Shown here: piece by piece, positions 19,272 to 28,986 of the stretch
Position numbering within the stretch: position 1 is the stretch's first letter
Layout: every line of letters starts with the position of its first letter
Assembly (NCBI GenBank): GCA_905233145.1
Contig: CAJODI010000001.1
Span: 43,787 to 107,786, forward strand
Length of the DNA stretch: 64,000 nucleotides
Source of the DNA: an uncultured Ruminococcus sp.
Lineage (GTDB): Bacteria; Bacillota; Clostridia; Oscillospirales; Acutalibacteraceae
Direction of reading: 5' to 3'
Notes under the pieces: model-generated
Database searches by the model: none
The model's input: the letters and a program-made list of their open reading frames with translations, nothing else
What the model was told of the DNA's origin: nothing
Program-made: the position numbers and the translations under genes

Positions 19272-19300
19272 ATTGTAACATCACGAAAAAACTTTGTCAA
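19272..19300 (-). promoter_or_regulatory. Sigma70-type promoter upstream of the R-M operon
   Basis: Reverse strand TTGACA-N17-TACAAT. Confidence 0.6.
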
Positions 19301-19323
19301 TTCAAACTTAGCGAATAAAGAAA

Positions 19324-19351
19324 CAGACCTTCCGAATAATCGAAAGGTCTG
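19324..19351 (-). terminator. Terminator downstream of rpsI
   Basis: CAGACCTTCCGA...TCGAAAGGTCTG stem. Confidence 0.65.
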
Positions 19352-19372
19352 ATAAATAACCAAAGAATTTGA

Positions 19373-19774
19373 TCATCTTTTTGAGAACTGGGGAGCTCTG
19401 CGGGCTGCTTTAAGACCGTATTTCTTACGCTCTTTCATTCTCGGGTCACGTGTCAGGAAGCCTGCTTTTTTGAGCTTGCCGCGGAGAGCCTCTGAATCGT
19501 ACTGAAGCAAAGCTCTTGAAATTCCGTGACGGATCGCACCTGCCTGACCGGTTACGCCGCCGCCTGCAACACGGCAAACAACGTCAAATTTCTCGTCTGT
19601 TTCTGTAAGAGCGAGCGGCTGTCTAACAATCAGCTTAAGAGTATCAAGACCGAAATAATCGTCGATGTCACGGTCGTTGATTGTAATTTTGCCTGTGCCC
19701 TGATAAAGTCTTACTCTGGCAACAGAGCTTTTTCTTCTGCCTGTACCGTAAAAATAAGGTGTCTTATCGTACAT
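19373..19774 (-). CDS. rpsI: 30S ribosomal protein S9
   Basis: [23 protein letters not shown]...[16 protein letters not shown]. Confidence 0.97.
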   Translation of the reverse strand: MYDKTPYFYGTGRRKSSVARVRLYQGTGKITINDRDIDDYFGLDTLKLIVRQPLALTETDEKFDVVCRVAGGGVTGQAGAIRHGISRALLQYDSEALRGKLKKAGFLTRDPRMKERKKYGLKAARRAPQFSKR

Positions 19775-19791
19775 AATCAATTGCCTCCTTC

Positions 19792-20220
19792 TTAAGCTTC
19801 AAGCATCTCGGGCTTCTGAGCCTGATGCTTGTGTTCCGCACCCTCAAAGAGTCTGAGTCTCAAAAGAGCTGCTCTGCCGAGTGTGTTCTTGGGAAGCATA
19901 CCCTTAACGGCAAGCTCCATAGCCTTGGTTGGTCTGGTTGCCATAAGAGTATCGTAACCTGTTTCTTTGAGATGACCGATATATCCGGTATGACGCTGCC
20001 ACTTTTTCTGAGTGAGCTTGTTGCCTGTTAGCACAGCGTCCTTGCAGTTGATGATAATAACATGGTCGCCGCAGTCTACGTTTGGCGTAAATGTTGGCTT
20101 ATGCTTGCCTCTGAGGAGCACCGCTGCCTGAGCTGCAACACGACCGAGGGGCTTGCCCGCTGCGTCGATTACATACCAGCTGCGCTCAACTTCGCTTTTC
20201 TTAGCTAAATAAGTTGACAT
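19792..20220 (-). CDS. rplM: 50S ribosomal protein L13
   Basis: [33 protein letters not shown]...; start trimmed to ATG 20220. Confidence 0.97.
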   Translation of the reverse strand: MSTYLAKKSEVERSWYVIDAAGKPLGRVAAQAAVLLRGKHKPTFTPNVDCGDHVIIINCKDAVLTGNKLTQKKWQRHTGYIGHLKETGYDTLMATRPTKAMELAVKGMLPKNTLGRAALLRLRLFEGAEHKHQAQKPEMLEA

Positions 20221-20257
20221 AAATTTTCCTCCTATACTTTTGATTCGTGCAGATATG

Positions 20258-20286
20258 ATTATAGTACAGTTTTTGCCCCTTGTCAA
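20258..20286 (-). promoter_or_regulatory. Consensus sigma70 promoter for rplM-rpsI
   Basis: Reverse strand TTGACA-N17-TATAAT, both hexamers perfect. Confidence 0.85.
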
Positions 20287-20386
20287 CAGTTTTTTTGGAT
20301 TTTTTAATTTACATTTGGAATTGCTCTCAAAATCTTTAAAATACTCTTATATACTCTCTGATTCTCACGTACGATTTTTATTCGTA

Positions 20387-20431
20387 ACACAATCCCTCCC
20401 GACTTCAATTCAAAATCGGGAGGGATTGTGT
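20387..20431. terminator. Long intrinsic hairpin
   Basis: ACACAATCCCTCCCGA...TCGGGAGGGATTGTGT. Confidence 0.6.
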
Positions 20432-20529
20432 TTGGCTTAAAAAGCCGTGGGATTTATGGATTTATTGGATTATGCACTCCAAAATGATTAACAAATATAT
20501 GTAATCAGGTTATCAAAAGAATGCTGTAA

Positions 20530-22755
20530 TCACAAATAAGCAAGATATAGCTGAATTTTAGTAGCGTCGTTAATAGTCACCTGTTCGTCTTCGTCTATAT
20601 CTGCTGAAATCACGCCAGTTCTGCTCAAGCGCTTTATTCCGGCAAGATGATATTGAATTGCGGTAACATCTCTAATATCCATAACATTGTCTTCGTTGGT
20701 GTCGCCCATCACAAATGAAGGCGCAGCTCCCGGAATGACATCATAGCCATAGTAATCTTCGCCGCTACCGGGTGCTTCAATTATTATACCGGTTGCCGGA
20801 ATCACCTTTAGTTTTGTGTCGGTGTAGGTTTCTCCGTTTAAAGTAACAGTTGCTGTGCAGGTACGGATTCCTGTTTCTGTGGCAGTCGGTTTCTTTGTAA
20901 TCTTTGTGGTTACTTTTGCGTTTTTAACCTGTGTATCGTCATCTTCGGAGCAGATAAAGGTTGCTTTTGCCAAAGAATATCCGCTCCAAGTCCAAGTCGG
21001 CTCGCCGTAGCTGTGTCCTGTTGCCGGGACAGTTTTTTCTTTTGTGTCGGTGTATGTTTTTCCGTTAAAGGTTACTTTAGCGGTACATGTACGAATTCCC
21101 GACTTGGTGCAGGTTGGTTCCTTTGTAACCTTTGTGGTTACGGTCGCAACCATAATCTGAGTGTCATCGCCACCGGCGCAGGTAAAGATTGCTTCTGCTG
21201 CAGAGTAGCCTGTCCAAGTCCAAGTCGGCTCACTGTATCTGTGTCCTGTTGCCGAGACCGTTTTTTCTTTTGTGTCAGTATAAGTTTTTCCGTTAAAGGT
21301 CACTTTCGCGGTGCAGGTGCGGATTCCTGACTTTGTGCAGGTTGGTTCCTTTGTAATCTTTGTGGTTACTGTCGTGTCTATAACCTGTGCGTCGTTGTCT
21401 TTGGAACAGGTAAAGGTCGCCTTTGCCACAGAATATCCGTTCCATATCCAGGTCGGTTCACTGTAGCTGTGTCCTATTGCCGGAATAGTTTTTTCTTTTG
21501 TGTCGGTGTAAGTTTTTCCGTTGAAAGTCACTTTCGCGGTGCAGGTGCGGATTCCTGTTTCGGCGCAGGCGGGCTCTTTTGTAACCTTTGAACTGACAGT
21601 CGCATCTATATTCTGAATATCATCGTTATGCACACAGGTAAACTTGGCAGTTGCTGCAGAATATCCGTCCCAAGTCCAAACAGGCTCTCCGTAGCTGTGT
21701 TCACCTGAGTGAATCTCGACAAATTTAAAATCATTTTCGCGGGCATATCGTTGAGCCTCGCTGCTTTTTGAGCCGGCTATCACAAAATCTTCGATTTTTC
21801 CATAACCGCCCGGTCCTGTATAAACATAACCAAATGCACATATTCCAATGCTGTTTACTGTTGAAGGAATGGTGACTCTTTTCAACTCTCTGCAATCAGT
21901 AAATGCAAAACCATGGATAGTAGTAACACTGTTAGGAATAGTAATGCTCGTTAAACTTTCACACCACTCAAAGGCGTATCCATCGATATTAGTCACACTG
22001 TTGGGGATGGTAACGCTTGTGAGTTTTTTGCACGATGCAAATGCTCTATCTCCGATATTAGTCACACTATTTGGAATGTTAATGCTTTTTAAAGCGGTAC
22101 ACCATTTAAATGCACTTCCGGCAATACCTTTTGTACCATCCTGAATAGAAATAGTAGTAACAGAATATTTTTCTTCTCCTTTGTATTCGTATACTACTTT
22201 ACCTGCATAAACCATGCCGTCAGGCTGATTATCGTACCATGCAGTATTGTCAAACGCGTTACTTCCAATATTAGTCACACTGTCAGGAATTGTAATGTTT
22301 ATCAAACTTGTACAATTATAAAACGCATTTGGACTTATGGTAGTTACACTATCCGGAATCGTGACGCTTGTTAAATCAGTACAGTCGCTAAATGCTGAAA
22401 CCCCGATAGCAGTTACACCCTTTCGAATAATGACGCTTTTGATTTTTGTTCCCCATTCTGGATAATATGGATACTCATTATAATCTTTCATACTGCCGTT
22501 TCCGCTGATTGTAAGCGTTCCTTCTTCATCAAGCACCCAAGTGCAATCTCCGGTTATTCCGCTTGCAATAATTTCACCGACACTGTTGCTTTCCGCCGCT
22601 CCTACTTCGGCGGTTTCATTTGCTCCGATACCTTCGTCTGCTTCAGCGGCTTCCGTTGTCGCCGCAATTACGTTAATCGGTGCAACTGTGAATGAGCTTG
22701 TTGCCAGTAGGACGGACAGAATCGCTGCCGTCAGCTTTCTTTTTAAGTGCTTCAT
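20530..22755 (-). CDS. Secreted BspA-type leucine-rich-repeat protein with four 76-aa repeats and C-terminal dockerin
   Basis: Signal peptide; LTSVTIPDSVTTI/AFxxCxSL LRRs; four GHSYxEPTWTWxGYSxAxAxFTC... repeats; C-terminal GDTNEDNVMDIRDVTAIQYHLA...ADIDEDEQVTINDATKIQLYLA dockerin. Confidence 0.9.
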   Translation of the reverse strand: MKHLKRKLTAAILSVLLATSSFTVAPINVIAATTEAAEADEGIGANETAEVGAAESNSVGEIIASGITGDCTWVLDEEGTLTISGNGSMKDYNEYPYYPEWGTKIKSVIIRKGVTAIGVSAFSDCTDLTSVTIPDSVTTISPNAFYNCTSLINITIPDSVTNIGSNAFDNTAWYDNQPDGMVYAGKVVYEYKGEEKYSVTTISIQDGTKGIAGSAFKWCTALKSINIPNSVTNIGDRAFASCKKLTSVTIPNSVTNIDGYAFEWCESLTSITIPNSVTTIHGFAFTDCRELKRVTIPSTVNSIGICAFGYVYTGPGGYGKIEDFVIAGSKSSEAQRYARENDFKFVEIHSGEHSYGEPVWTWDGYSAATAKFTCVHNDDIQNIDATVSSKVTKEPACAETGIRTCTAKVTFNGKTYTDTKEKTIPAIGHSYSEPTWIWNGYSVAKATFTCSKDNDAQVIDTTVTTKITKEPTCTKSGIRTCTAKVTFNGKTYTDTKEKTVSATGHRYSEPTWTWTGYSAAEAIFTCAGGDDTQIMVATVTTKVTKEPTCTKSGIRTCTAKVTFNGKTYTDTKEKTVPATGHSYGEPTWTWSGYSLAKATFICSEDDDTQVKNAKVTTKITKKPTATETGIRTCTATVTLNGETYTDTKLKVIPATGIIIEAPGSGEDYYGYDVIPGAAPSFVMGDTNEDNVMDIRDVTAIQYHLAGIKRLSRTGVISADIDEDEQVTINDATKIQLYLAYL

Positions 22756-23196
22756 TTCAAAATCCTCCTAAAAAATAAAAATGGTTTTGGGCATAAAAAC
22801 AGCGCACAATCAAAGCTTGTGCTCCCAAAACACTTGCTCTGATAGTCATCAAATAATTTTCAATATCAACAGCAATCAACTCAAAAGGGGATAGCATGAT
22901 ATGAGCATAGTGTTTTTATTAAAAACAAAAAACACTATTAAAAATATAAGTTGATAGACTATCATCGTTCAATTGAATATTTGTCGGCTTTTTTAATAAT
23001 AGCATGTCTTTTTTGTGATTTCAATAGTTTTTAAGAATTTAATGATATTGATCCTAAATAATTGAATATAAAAGAATCATATTGCATTTTCAAAAAGCTT
23101 CCACAAACAATTCACCCAAATTTCACAAGGACAATATTTGGTTTTCATATACGGGGGGTATTATATATACAACGAAACAAAAAGGAAGTGGAACCG

Positions 23197-23613
23197 ATGA
23201 CAAACAACAGACCGTCAGTATTAGCATGTGTAACCAGTCAATTTGACTGCGACAGAATTATCAGCACGGCAAAACAGATTGCAGACGCTCAGGATTGTGA
23301 GCTTAGGGTGCTGACAGTTTTAAAGCCTATGACCGATTATCGTGAAATCAGCGATCAGATTGAATATCTATATCTTGTTTCTAAAGAAAACGGCGCGGAC
23401 ATGACAGTACTTTTTAATCCCGACGCCGCTGCCGCAACAGCTGATTTTGTAAATAAAAGCAATGTAAACCGAATTATTACCGGTATGCACGACGGCGGCA
23501 GCGAGAGCTTCCTCGTTATGTTCAACAGATATTCACCAAACACCGCAATCACAATGGTCGCAAAGGACGATAAGGTATATAGTATGGAAGTGTGCACAGC
23601 AGCCGCACGATAA
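23197..23613 (+). CDS. Universal stress/KdpD-like small protein
   Basis: SVLACVTSQFDCDRIISTAKQIADAQDCELRVLTVLKP...; ATG 23197 with aaggaag RBS. Confidence 0.55.
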   Translation: MTNNRPSVLACVTSQFDCDRIISTAKQIADAQDCELRVLTVLKPMTDYREISDQIEYLYLVSKENGADMTVLFNPDAAAATADFVNKSNVNRIITGMHDGGSESFLVMFNRYSPNTAITMVAKDDKVYSMEVCTAAAR

Positions 23614-23811
23614 GATAATCTAAATTCAAATATATAAATTATACATTTTCTAAGACAAATATTACCACACCGTTTTTCGGTGTACCAAACCAGCTTATGA
23701 CGCATTTTCGGGCAACCGAGCGTTGCATATATATTGGACTGAGTGTCCGAAAAAATCTCCTTTCTTTTTTTCTTTTTTAAATCTCTCCTACACCGGAAAT
23801 ACCGGTAAACA

Positions 23812-23846
23812 AAAAGACCGACGAACATTTCGTTGGTTCTTTTTGT
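23812..23846. terminator. Hairpin terminator
   Basis: AAAAAGACCGACGAA-CATTTCGTTGGTTCTTTTTG. Confidence 0.55.
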
Positions 23847-23925
23847 TTTGCGGATATTTTTGAGAACATCTTAACACTGCGTTGACTTGTAGCAAAACAG
23901 ATGTTATAATATTGTGGATATTTTA

Positions 23926-24023
23926 TTAAGACAGCACCGCATTATTTGCTTGAAAAATCTCTCCATAATATTGTCAAAATATCTTGGCAATTCGCAAATT
24001 TGAGTTATGCGATATTGCATTAA
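23926..24023. repeat. Degenerate TTAAGGCAA-family element (copy C) directly upstream of rfbA
   Basis: TTAAGACAGCACCGCATTATTTG...AAATTTGAGTTATGCGATATTGCATTAA. Confidence 0.5.
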
Positions 24024-24042
24024 AATAACGGAGGACGAAAAA

Positions 24043-24930
24043 ATGAAAGGTATTGTTTTGGCGGGAGGAGCCGGAACCCGCTTATATCCCCTGACTATGG
24101 TTACATCTAAGCAGCTTTTGCCTGTTTATGACAAACCGATGATTTATTATCCTTTATCTACACTAATGCTTGCCGGAATCAAGGATATTTTAATTATCAG
24201 TACGCCTGATGACACACCAAGATTTGAAAATCTTTTGGGAGACGGCTCACAGTTTGGAATAAGTCTTTCCTACAAAATTCAGCCCTCACCCGACGGTCTT
24301 GCCCAAGCGTTTATTTTGGGCGAAGAATTTATTGAAAACGATGCCTGCGCAATGGTTTTGGGTGACAATATTTTCTTTGGAAACGGCCTTGATATTATTT
24401 TACAAAACGCGGTTAAAAATGCCGAGGAGAATAAACGCGCCACAGTTTTTGGCTATTACGTTTCAGATCCCGAACGCTTCGGCGTTGTGGCGTTTGATGA
24501 AAACGGAACCGTCACAAGCATCGAAGAAAAGCCAAAAGAACCAAAATCAAACTACGCAGTTACCGGATTATACTTTTATCCATCCGGGGTCAGCGCAAGA
24601 GCTAACAATGTAATGCCCTCGGAACGCGGCGAGCTGGAGATCACCACGCTGAACGAAATGTATCTTAACGACAATATGCTGGACGTTCAGCCGCTTGGCA
24701 GAGGCTTTGCGTGGCTTGATACCGGAACAGTTGACAGCCTGCTTTCGGCTTCAAATTTTGTTGAAACGATTGAAACCCGTCAGGGAATGACGATCTCAAC
24801 GCCTGAGGAAATAGCCTTTAAAAACGGCTGGATAGATAAAGAAATGCTATTGGCGTCCGCCGAACGATACGGAAAAAGTCCCTATGGGGCACATCTTAAG
24901 GCTGTTGCAGAAGGAAAGGTAAGGTATTAA
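24043..24930 (+). CDS. rfbA: Glucose-1-phosphate thymidylyltransferase
   Basis: [39 protein letters not shown]. Confidence 0.97.
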   Translation: MKGIVLAGGAGTRLYPLTMVTSKQLLPVYDKPMIYYPLSTLMLAGIKDILIISTPDDTPRFENLLGDGSQFGISLSYKIQPSPDGLAQAFILGEEFIENDACAMVLGDNIFFGNGLDIILQNAVKNAEENKRATVFGYYVSDPERFGVVAFDENGTVTSIEEKPKEPKSNYAVTGLYFYPSGVSARANNVMPSERGELEITTLNEMYLNDNMLDVQPLGRGFAWLDTGTVDSLLSASNFVETIETRQGMTISTPEEIAFKNGWIDKEMLLASAERYGKSPYGAHLKAVAEGKVRY

Positions 24931-24931
24931 C

Positions 24932-25951
24932 ATGAACATAATCGTAACCGGCGGAGCCGGCTTTATCGGCTCAAATTTTGTTTTCCATATGCTTTCCGCT
25001 CACCCGGATTACCGGATAGTCTGTCTTGACAAGCTGACCTATGCAGGCAATTTGAGTACGCTTGCTCCGGTAATGGACAACCCTAATTTTCGGTTTGTAA
25101 AGCTGGATATATGTGATCGTGAAGGTGTATATGCTCTTTTTGAAGAGGAAAAGCCCGATATAGTAATTAACTTTGCAGCAGAAAGTCACGTTGACCGCTC
25201 GATTGAGAATCCGGAAATCTTTTTGACTACTAACATTCTCGGCACACAGGTGCTTATGGACGCCTGCCGAAAATACGGGAATATAAGATATCATCAGGTG
25301 AGCACCGACGAGGTTTACGGCGATTTGCCGCTTGACCGCCCGGACTTATTCTTTACCGAGAAAACTCCGATCCACACAAGCAGTCCCTACAGCTCGTCAA
25401 AAGCAGGGGCAGACCTGCTTGTTTTGGCATATCACCGAACCTATGGTCTGCCGGTAACGATTTCGCGCTGCTCAAATAACTACGGACCTTATCACTTTCC
25501 TGAGAAGCTTATTCCGCTTATGATTGCAAACGCGCTTGCAGACAAGCCGCTTCCGGTTTACGGCAAGGGTGAAAATGTCCGCGACTGGTTGTATGTTGAA
25601 GATCACTGCAAAGCGATTGACCTTATTATCCACAAGGGCAAAATCGGAGAGGTTTACAATGTTGGCGGTCACAACGAGATGGCGAACATCGACATTGTAA
25701 AGCTGATCTGCAAGGAGCTGGGCAAGCCGGAAAGCTTGATTACTTACGTCACCGACCGCAAGGGTCACGATTTGCGATATGCAATTGATCCGACCAAGAT
25801 ACACAACGAGTTGGGCTGGCTGCCGGAAACAAAATTTGAGGACGGTATCAAAAAGACGATCCGGTGGTATCTCGACAATAAGGACTGGTGGGAAGAAATC
25901 ATCAGCGGCGAGTATCAAAACTATTATGAGAAAATGTATGGTAACAGATGA
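24932..25951 (+). CDS. rfbB: dTDP-glucose 4,6-dehydratase
   Basis: MNIIVTGGAGFIGSNFV...YHQVSTDEVYGDL, SPYSSSKAGAD. Confidence 0.97.
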   Translation: MNIIVTGGAGFIGSNFVFHMLSAHPDYRIVCLDKLTYAGNLSTLAPVMDNPNFRFVKLDICDREGVYALFEEEKPDIVINFAAESHVDRSIENPEIFLTTNILGTQVLMDACRKYGNIRYHQVSTDEVYGDLPLDRPDLFFTEKTPIHTSSPYSSSKAGADLLVLAYHRTYGLPVTISRCSNNYGPYHFPEKLIPLMIANALADKPLPVYGKGENVRDWLYVEDHCKAIDLIIHKGKIGEVYNVGGHNEMANIDIVKLICKELGKPESLITYVTDRKGHDLRYAIDPTKIHNELGWLPETKFEDGIKKTIRWYLDNKDWWEEIISGEYQNYYEKMYGNR

Positions 25952-26856
25952 TGAAGGTATTTGTAACAGGAGTTTGCGGTCAGCTTGGCTATGACTGTAT
26001 AAACGAGCTTAAAAAGCGAGGATACGAGGCTGTTGCCTCGGATATAAAAGAAAACGATTCACCGGATTATGTTCAGCTTGACATAACCGATGGAAATGCT
26101 GTCTCAAAAGCAGTCGAAGAAATAAAGCCCGACGTTATGATTCACTGCGCGGCATGGACTGCCGTTGACGCCGCGGAGGATGAAGAAAACCGCAAAACGG
26201 TTGACGCTATAAATCATATCGGAACAAAAAATATCGCACTTGCGGCGAAGTCTGTCGGAGCAAAGCTAATATACATTAGCACAGACTATGTTTTTGACGG
26301 TCAGGGAGAAGAGCCGTGGAAGCCCGATGACAAAAACTACTCTCCGCTCAATGTTTACGGTGCTTCAAAGCTCGCCGGAGAGCTTGCGGTTGCAGAAACT
26401 CTTGAAAAGTTTTTTATAGTGCGGATCGCATGGGTGTTTGGATTCAACGGCAAAAACTTTATAAAAACGATGATCAACGTCGGCAAAACCCATGATACCG
26501 TAAGGGTCGTCAGCGACCAAATCGGTACTCCGACCTATACGCTTGATTTGGCTAGGCTGCTCGTTGATATGGCTGAAACTGACAAATACGGATATTATCA
26601 CGCCACAAACGAAGGCGGATATATAAGCTGGTACGATTTTACAAAGGAAATTTACCGTCAGGCAGAAATGGATACAAAAGTTATCCCGGTAACTACAGCG
26701 GAATACGGCTTGTCAAAGGCGGCAAGACCTTATAATTCACGGCTTGACAAAAGCAAACTGAAGGAATCAGGCTTTGAGCCTTTGCCTGACTGGAAGGACG
26801 CGCTTCACAGATATTTGCTTGAAGCGAGATTGATAATGCCGAAAAAAGGAGAATAA
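25948..26856 (+). CDS. rfbD: dTDP-4-dehydrorhamnose reductase
   Basis: VTGVCGQLGYDCINELKKRG...AWTAVDAAEDE, STDYVFDGQ. Confidence 0.96.
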   Translation: MMKVFVTGVCGQLGYDCINELKKRGYEAVASDIKENDSPDYVQLDITDGNAVSKAVEEIKPDVMIHCAAWTAVDAAEDEENRKTVDAINHIGTKNIALAAKSVGAKLIYISTDYVFDGQGEEPWKPDDKNYSPLNVYGASKLAGELAVAETLEKFFIVRIAWVFGFNGKNFIKTMINVGKTHDTVRVVSDQIGTPTYTLDLARLLVDMAETDKYGYYHATNEGGYISWYDFTKEIYRQAEMDTKVIPVTTAEYGLSKAARPYNSRLDKSKLKESGFEPLPDWKDALHRYLLEARLIMPKKGE

Positions 26857-26860
26857 AAAT

Positions 26861-27463
26861 ATGGGTCAGATTAAGGTAGACTATAATGTAGGAGGAATTG
26901 AAGGACTTTGTGTAATTGAGCCGACTGTTCACGGAGACAGCAGGGGATATTTTACCGAAACCTACAATGCCGCAGATATGAAAGATGCCGGACTTGATAT
27001 TTTGTTTGTGCAGGACAATCAGTCCGGATCGACAAAAGGCGTTCTGCGCGGACTGCATTTTCAAAAGCAATATCCTCAGACCAAGCTTGTGCGCGTTATA
27101 AATGGCGAGGTTTATGATGTGGCTGTTGATTTAAGAACAGGCTCTCCGACCTACGGAAAATACTACGGAGTTCTTTTGAGCGACGAAAACAAAAAGCAGT
27201 TTTTGATCCCCCGCGGCTTTGCTCACGGCTTTCTTGTGCTTTCGGATGTTGCGGAATTTTGCTACAAATGCGATGATTTCTACCATCCCAACGACGAGGG
27301 AGGAATTGCCTGGAACGACCCCGAAATCGGAATCGAATGGCCAAAGCTTAAGGGCGAATACAATAACTCAGCCTGCGCCGACGGCTACACAGTTGACGGC
27401 GCACCCCTAAAGCTGTCGGACAAGGACCAAAAACAACCGCCTTTGGCTGAGATTTCCAAATAA
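26861..27463 (+). CDS. rfbC: dTDP-4-dehydrorhamnose 3,5-epimerase
   Basis: GYFTETYNAADM, VLRGLHFQKQYPQTKLVRV, IPRGFAHGFLVLSD. Confidence 0.96.
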   Translation: MGQIKVDYNVGGIEGLCVIEPTVHGDSRGYFTETYNAADMKDAGLDILFVQDNQSGSTKGVLRGLHFQKQYPQTKLVRVINGEVYDVAVDLRTGSPTYGKYYGVLLSDENKKQFLIPRGFAHGFLVLSDVAEFCYKCDDFYHPNDEGGIAWNDPEIGIEWPKLKGEYNNSACADGYTVDGAPLKLSDKDQKQPPLAEISK

Positions 27464-27486
27464 CAAACTGAGTCAAACGCAAAAAT

Positions 27487-27517
27487 AAAGCCCATCGTTT
27501 TTCGGTGGGCTTTTTCA
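27487..27517 (+). terminator. Terminator of rfb operon
   Basis: AAAGCCCATCG-TTTTT-CGGTGGGCTTTTTC. Confidence 0.8.
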
Positions 27518-27539
27518 TATATTTTTCTATACTATACTC

Positions 27540-28364
27540 TTAACCGGGGCTATTAAATTCTTGATTCGAGTTTCTTTTTCGGCGATATATAAATATAAAA
27601 TAGAAAACCGAGAACAAAAACAGAACAACGCTGATTACTTGTGAAGTTGACAGACCCAAGAAAAAACCGCGGTAGGCGTCGCCTCTGAGAAATTCGTCTA
27701 GGAATCTGATCACCGAATATATCCCGAGATACAAGGCGAAAAGTCCGCCTTTAACCTTACCCTTGTTAAGAAGGTAGTAAAGCAAAAAGAACAGTGCAAG
27801 ATTCAGCGCGGCTTCCAAAAGCTGCACCGGAAATCGCTCAACGTCATTCACGCTGGGATTAACAGTGTTTCCGTGAATCGTGATCCCACAGCCGTGACAC
27901 TCGATACCGTAGCAGCAGCCGCCGAAGAAGCAGCCGATCCTTCCAAAGCAATGGAACAAAGGAACCGCAGGTGCGAGGATATCGGAATATTCCAAAAGGT
28001 CAAGCCTTTTGATTTTTCCGTAAATCAAGCCCGCGGCGATTCCGCCCAAAAGTCCGCCGTAGAACACAGAGCCGCCGAAAATATAGGTAAAAATCGAAAT
28101 AAAATCACCTATACTGTTGATATACTTGCCCCAGTGAGTGACAACCTCCCAAAAAGCCGTCATCTGAGTAATTCCGTAAAGAATGTGTCCGCCGAAAAAA
28201 ACGCCGATAGCCGAAATCAGCATAAAAACAATATAGTCGTTGTCGTCGTGACCTCGTTTTTTTGCCGTTCGGCATACAACAAAGCCGGATGTCAGCACTC
28301 CTATGAGCACAAATACCGCATAAGATGAGAGTTTTATTCCGAATATATCAAAATACGGAAGCAT
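27540..28364 (-). CDS. lgt: Prolipoprotein diacylglyceryl transferase
   Basis: SVFYGGLLGGIAAGL, CFGRIGCFFGGCCYG, RFPVQLLEA. Confidence 0.93.
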   Translation of the reverse strand: MLPYFDIFGIKLSSYAVFVLIGVLTSGFVVCRTAKKRGHDDNDYIVFMLISAIGVFFGGHILYGITQMTAFWEVVTHWGKYINSIGDFISIFTYIFGGSVFYGGLLGGIAAGLIYGKIKRLDLLEYSDILAPAVPLFHCFGRIGCFFGGCCYGIECHGCGITIHGNTVNPSVNDVERFPVQLLEAALNLALFFLLYYLLNKGKVKGGLFALYLGIYSVIRFLDEFLRGDAYRGFFLGLSTSQVISVVLFLFSVFYFIFIYRRKRNSNQEFNSPG

Positions 28365-28380
28365 AATTCACCTCAGAAAA

Positions 28381-28410
28381 ACAGCCCCCCTTGACTGTCG
28401 GGAGGCTGAA
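28381..28410 (-). terminator. Terminator of 28426-28812 gene
   Basis: Reverse strand CAGCCTCCCGACAGTCAAGGGGGGCTGTTTTT. Confidence 0.6.
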
Positions 28411-28425
28411 TTTATTTTTTCTTTA

Positions 28426-28812
28426 TTAGTTGAGTGCGCTGCTAAGATCGTTAAGTGCGCTGCTGAGCTGATCAAGTGCGCTTGAGTCGTTGGCAAGACC
28501 TGCAACTCCGCTTGCTATTGATGCTGCTGCACAAATTGCACATGCTACGCAAACTACCGAAATACCCGCAAATACTGTTGCAATGATACCTGTAACCAGA
28601 CCGGCTGTTCCCATTCCCTGATTAGCATTGGGATCTTTACGAGCCTTAACGCCCATAACAATGGCAACAATACCGCCGGCGAGAGCAACAAATACGAGTA
28701 TGAGAGCCAAAACTCCGTTGTTTCCGGCAAAAGTGTCGCCGAAGATTGAGAGAACAATAGCTACGATACCGATAATCATCGCAATCATGCCTGTATTACT
28801 TTTCTGTTCCAT
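28426..28812 (-). CDS. Small multi-pass membrane protein (DUF4190-like)
   Basis: Repeated Gly/Ala/Ile-rich TM helices with VMGVKARKDPNANQGMGTAGLVTGII. Confidence 0.55.
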   Translation of the reverse strand: MEQKSNTGMIAMIIGIVAIVLSIFGDTFAGNNGVLALILVFVALAGGIVAIVMGVKARKDPNANQGMGTAGLVTGIIATVFAGISVVCVACAICAAASIASGVAGLANDSSALDQLSSALNDLSSALN

Positions 28813-28986
28813 GATTCTACCTCCAATTAATTATATACTGCTCATATGTGAGCAATACAATTTTAACATTTTATTAGATAAAAGTCAATTGTATATTGTT
28901 TATTTTTGCTATTTTGTAGGTTTATATAATCATAGATTGATATGTTTGTGAATATTGCACAACAAATTTATAAGCTTTGTTTTTTA

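Noticed and set aside
20800-21720. 228-bp tandem repeat as a DNA-level repeat element
   Set aside because: In frame within the LRR-dockerin gene and encodes a diverged protein repeat; treated as a protein domain repeat.
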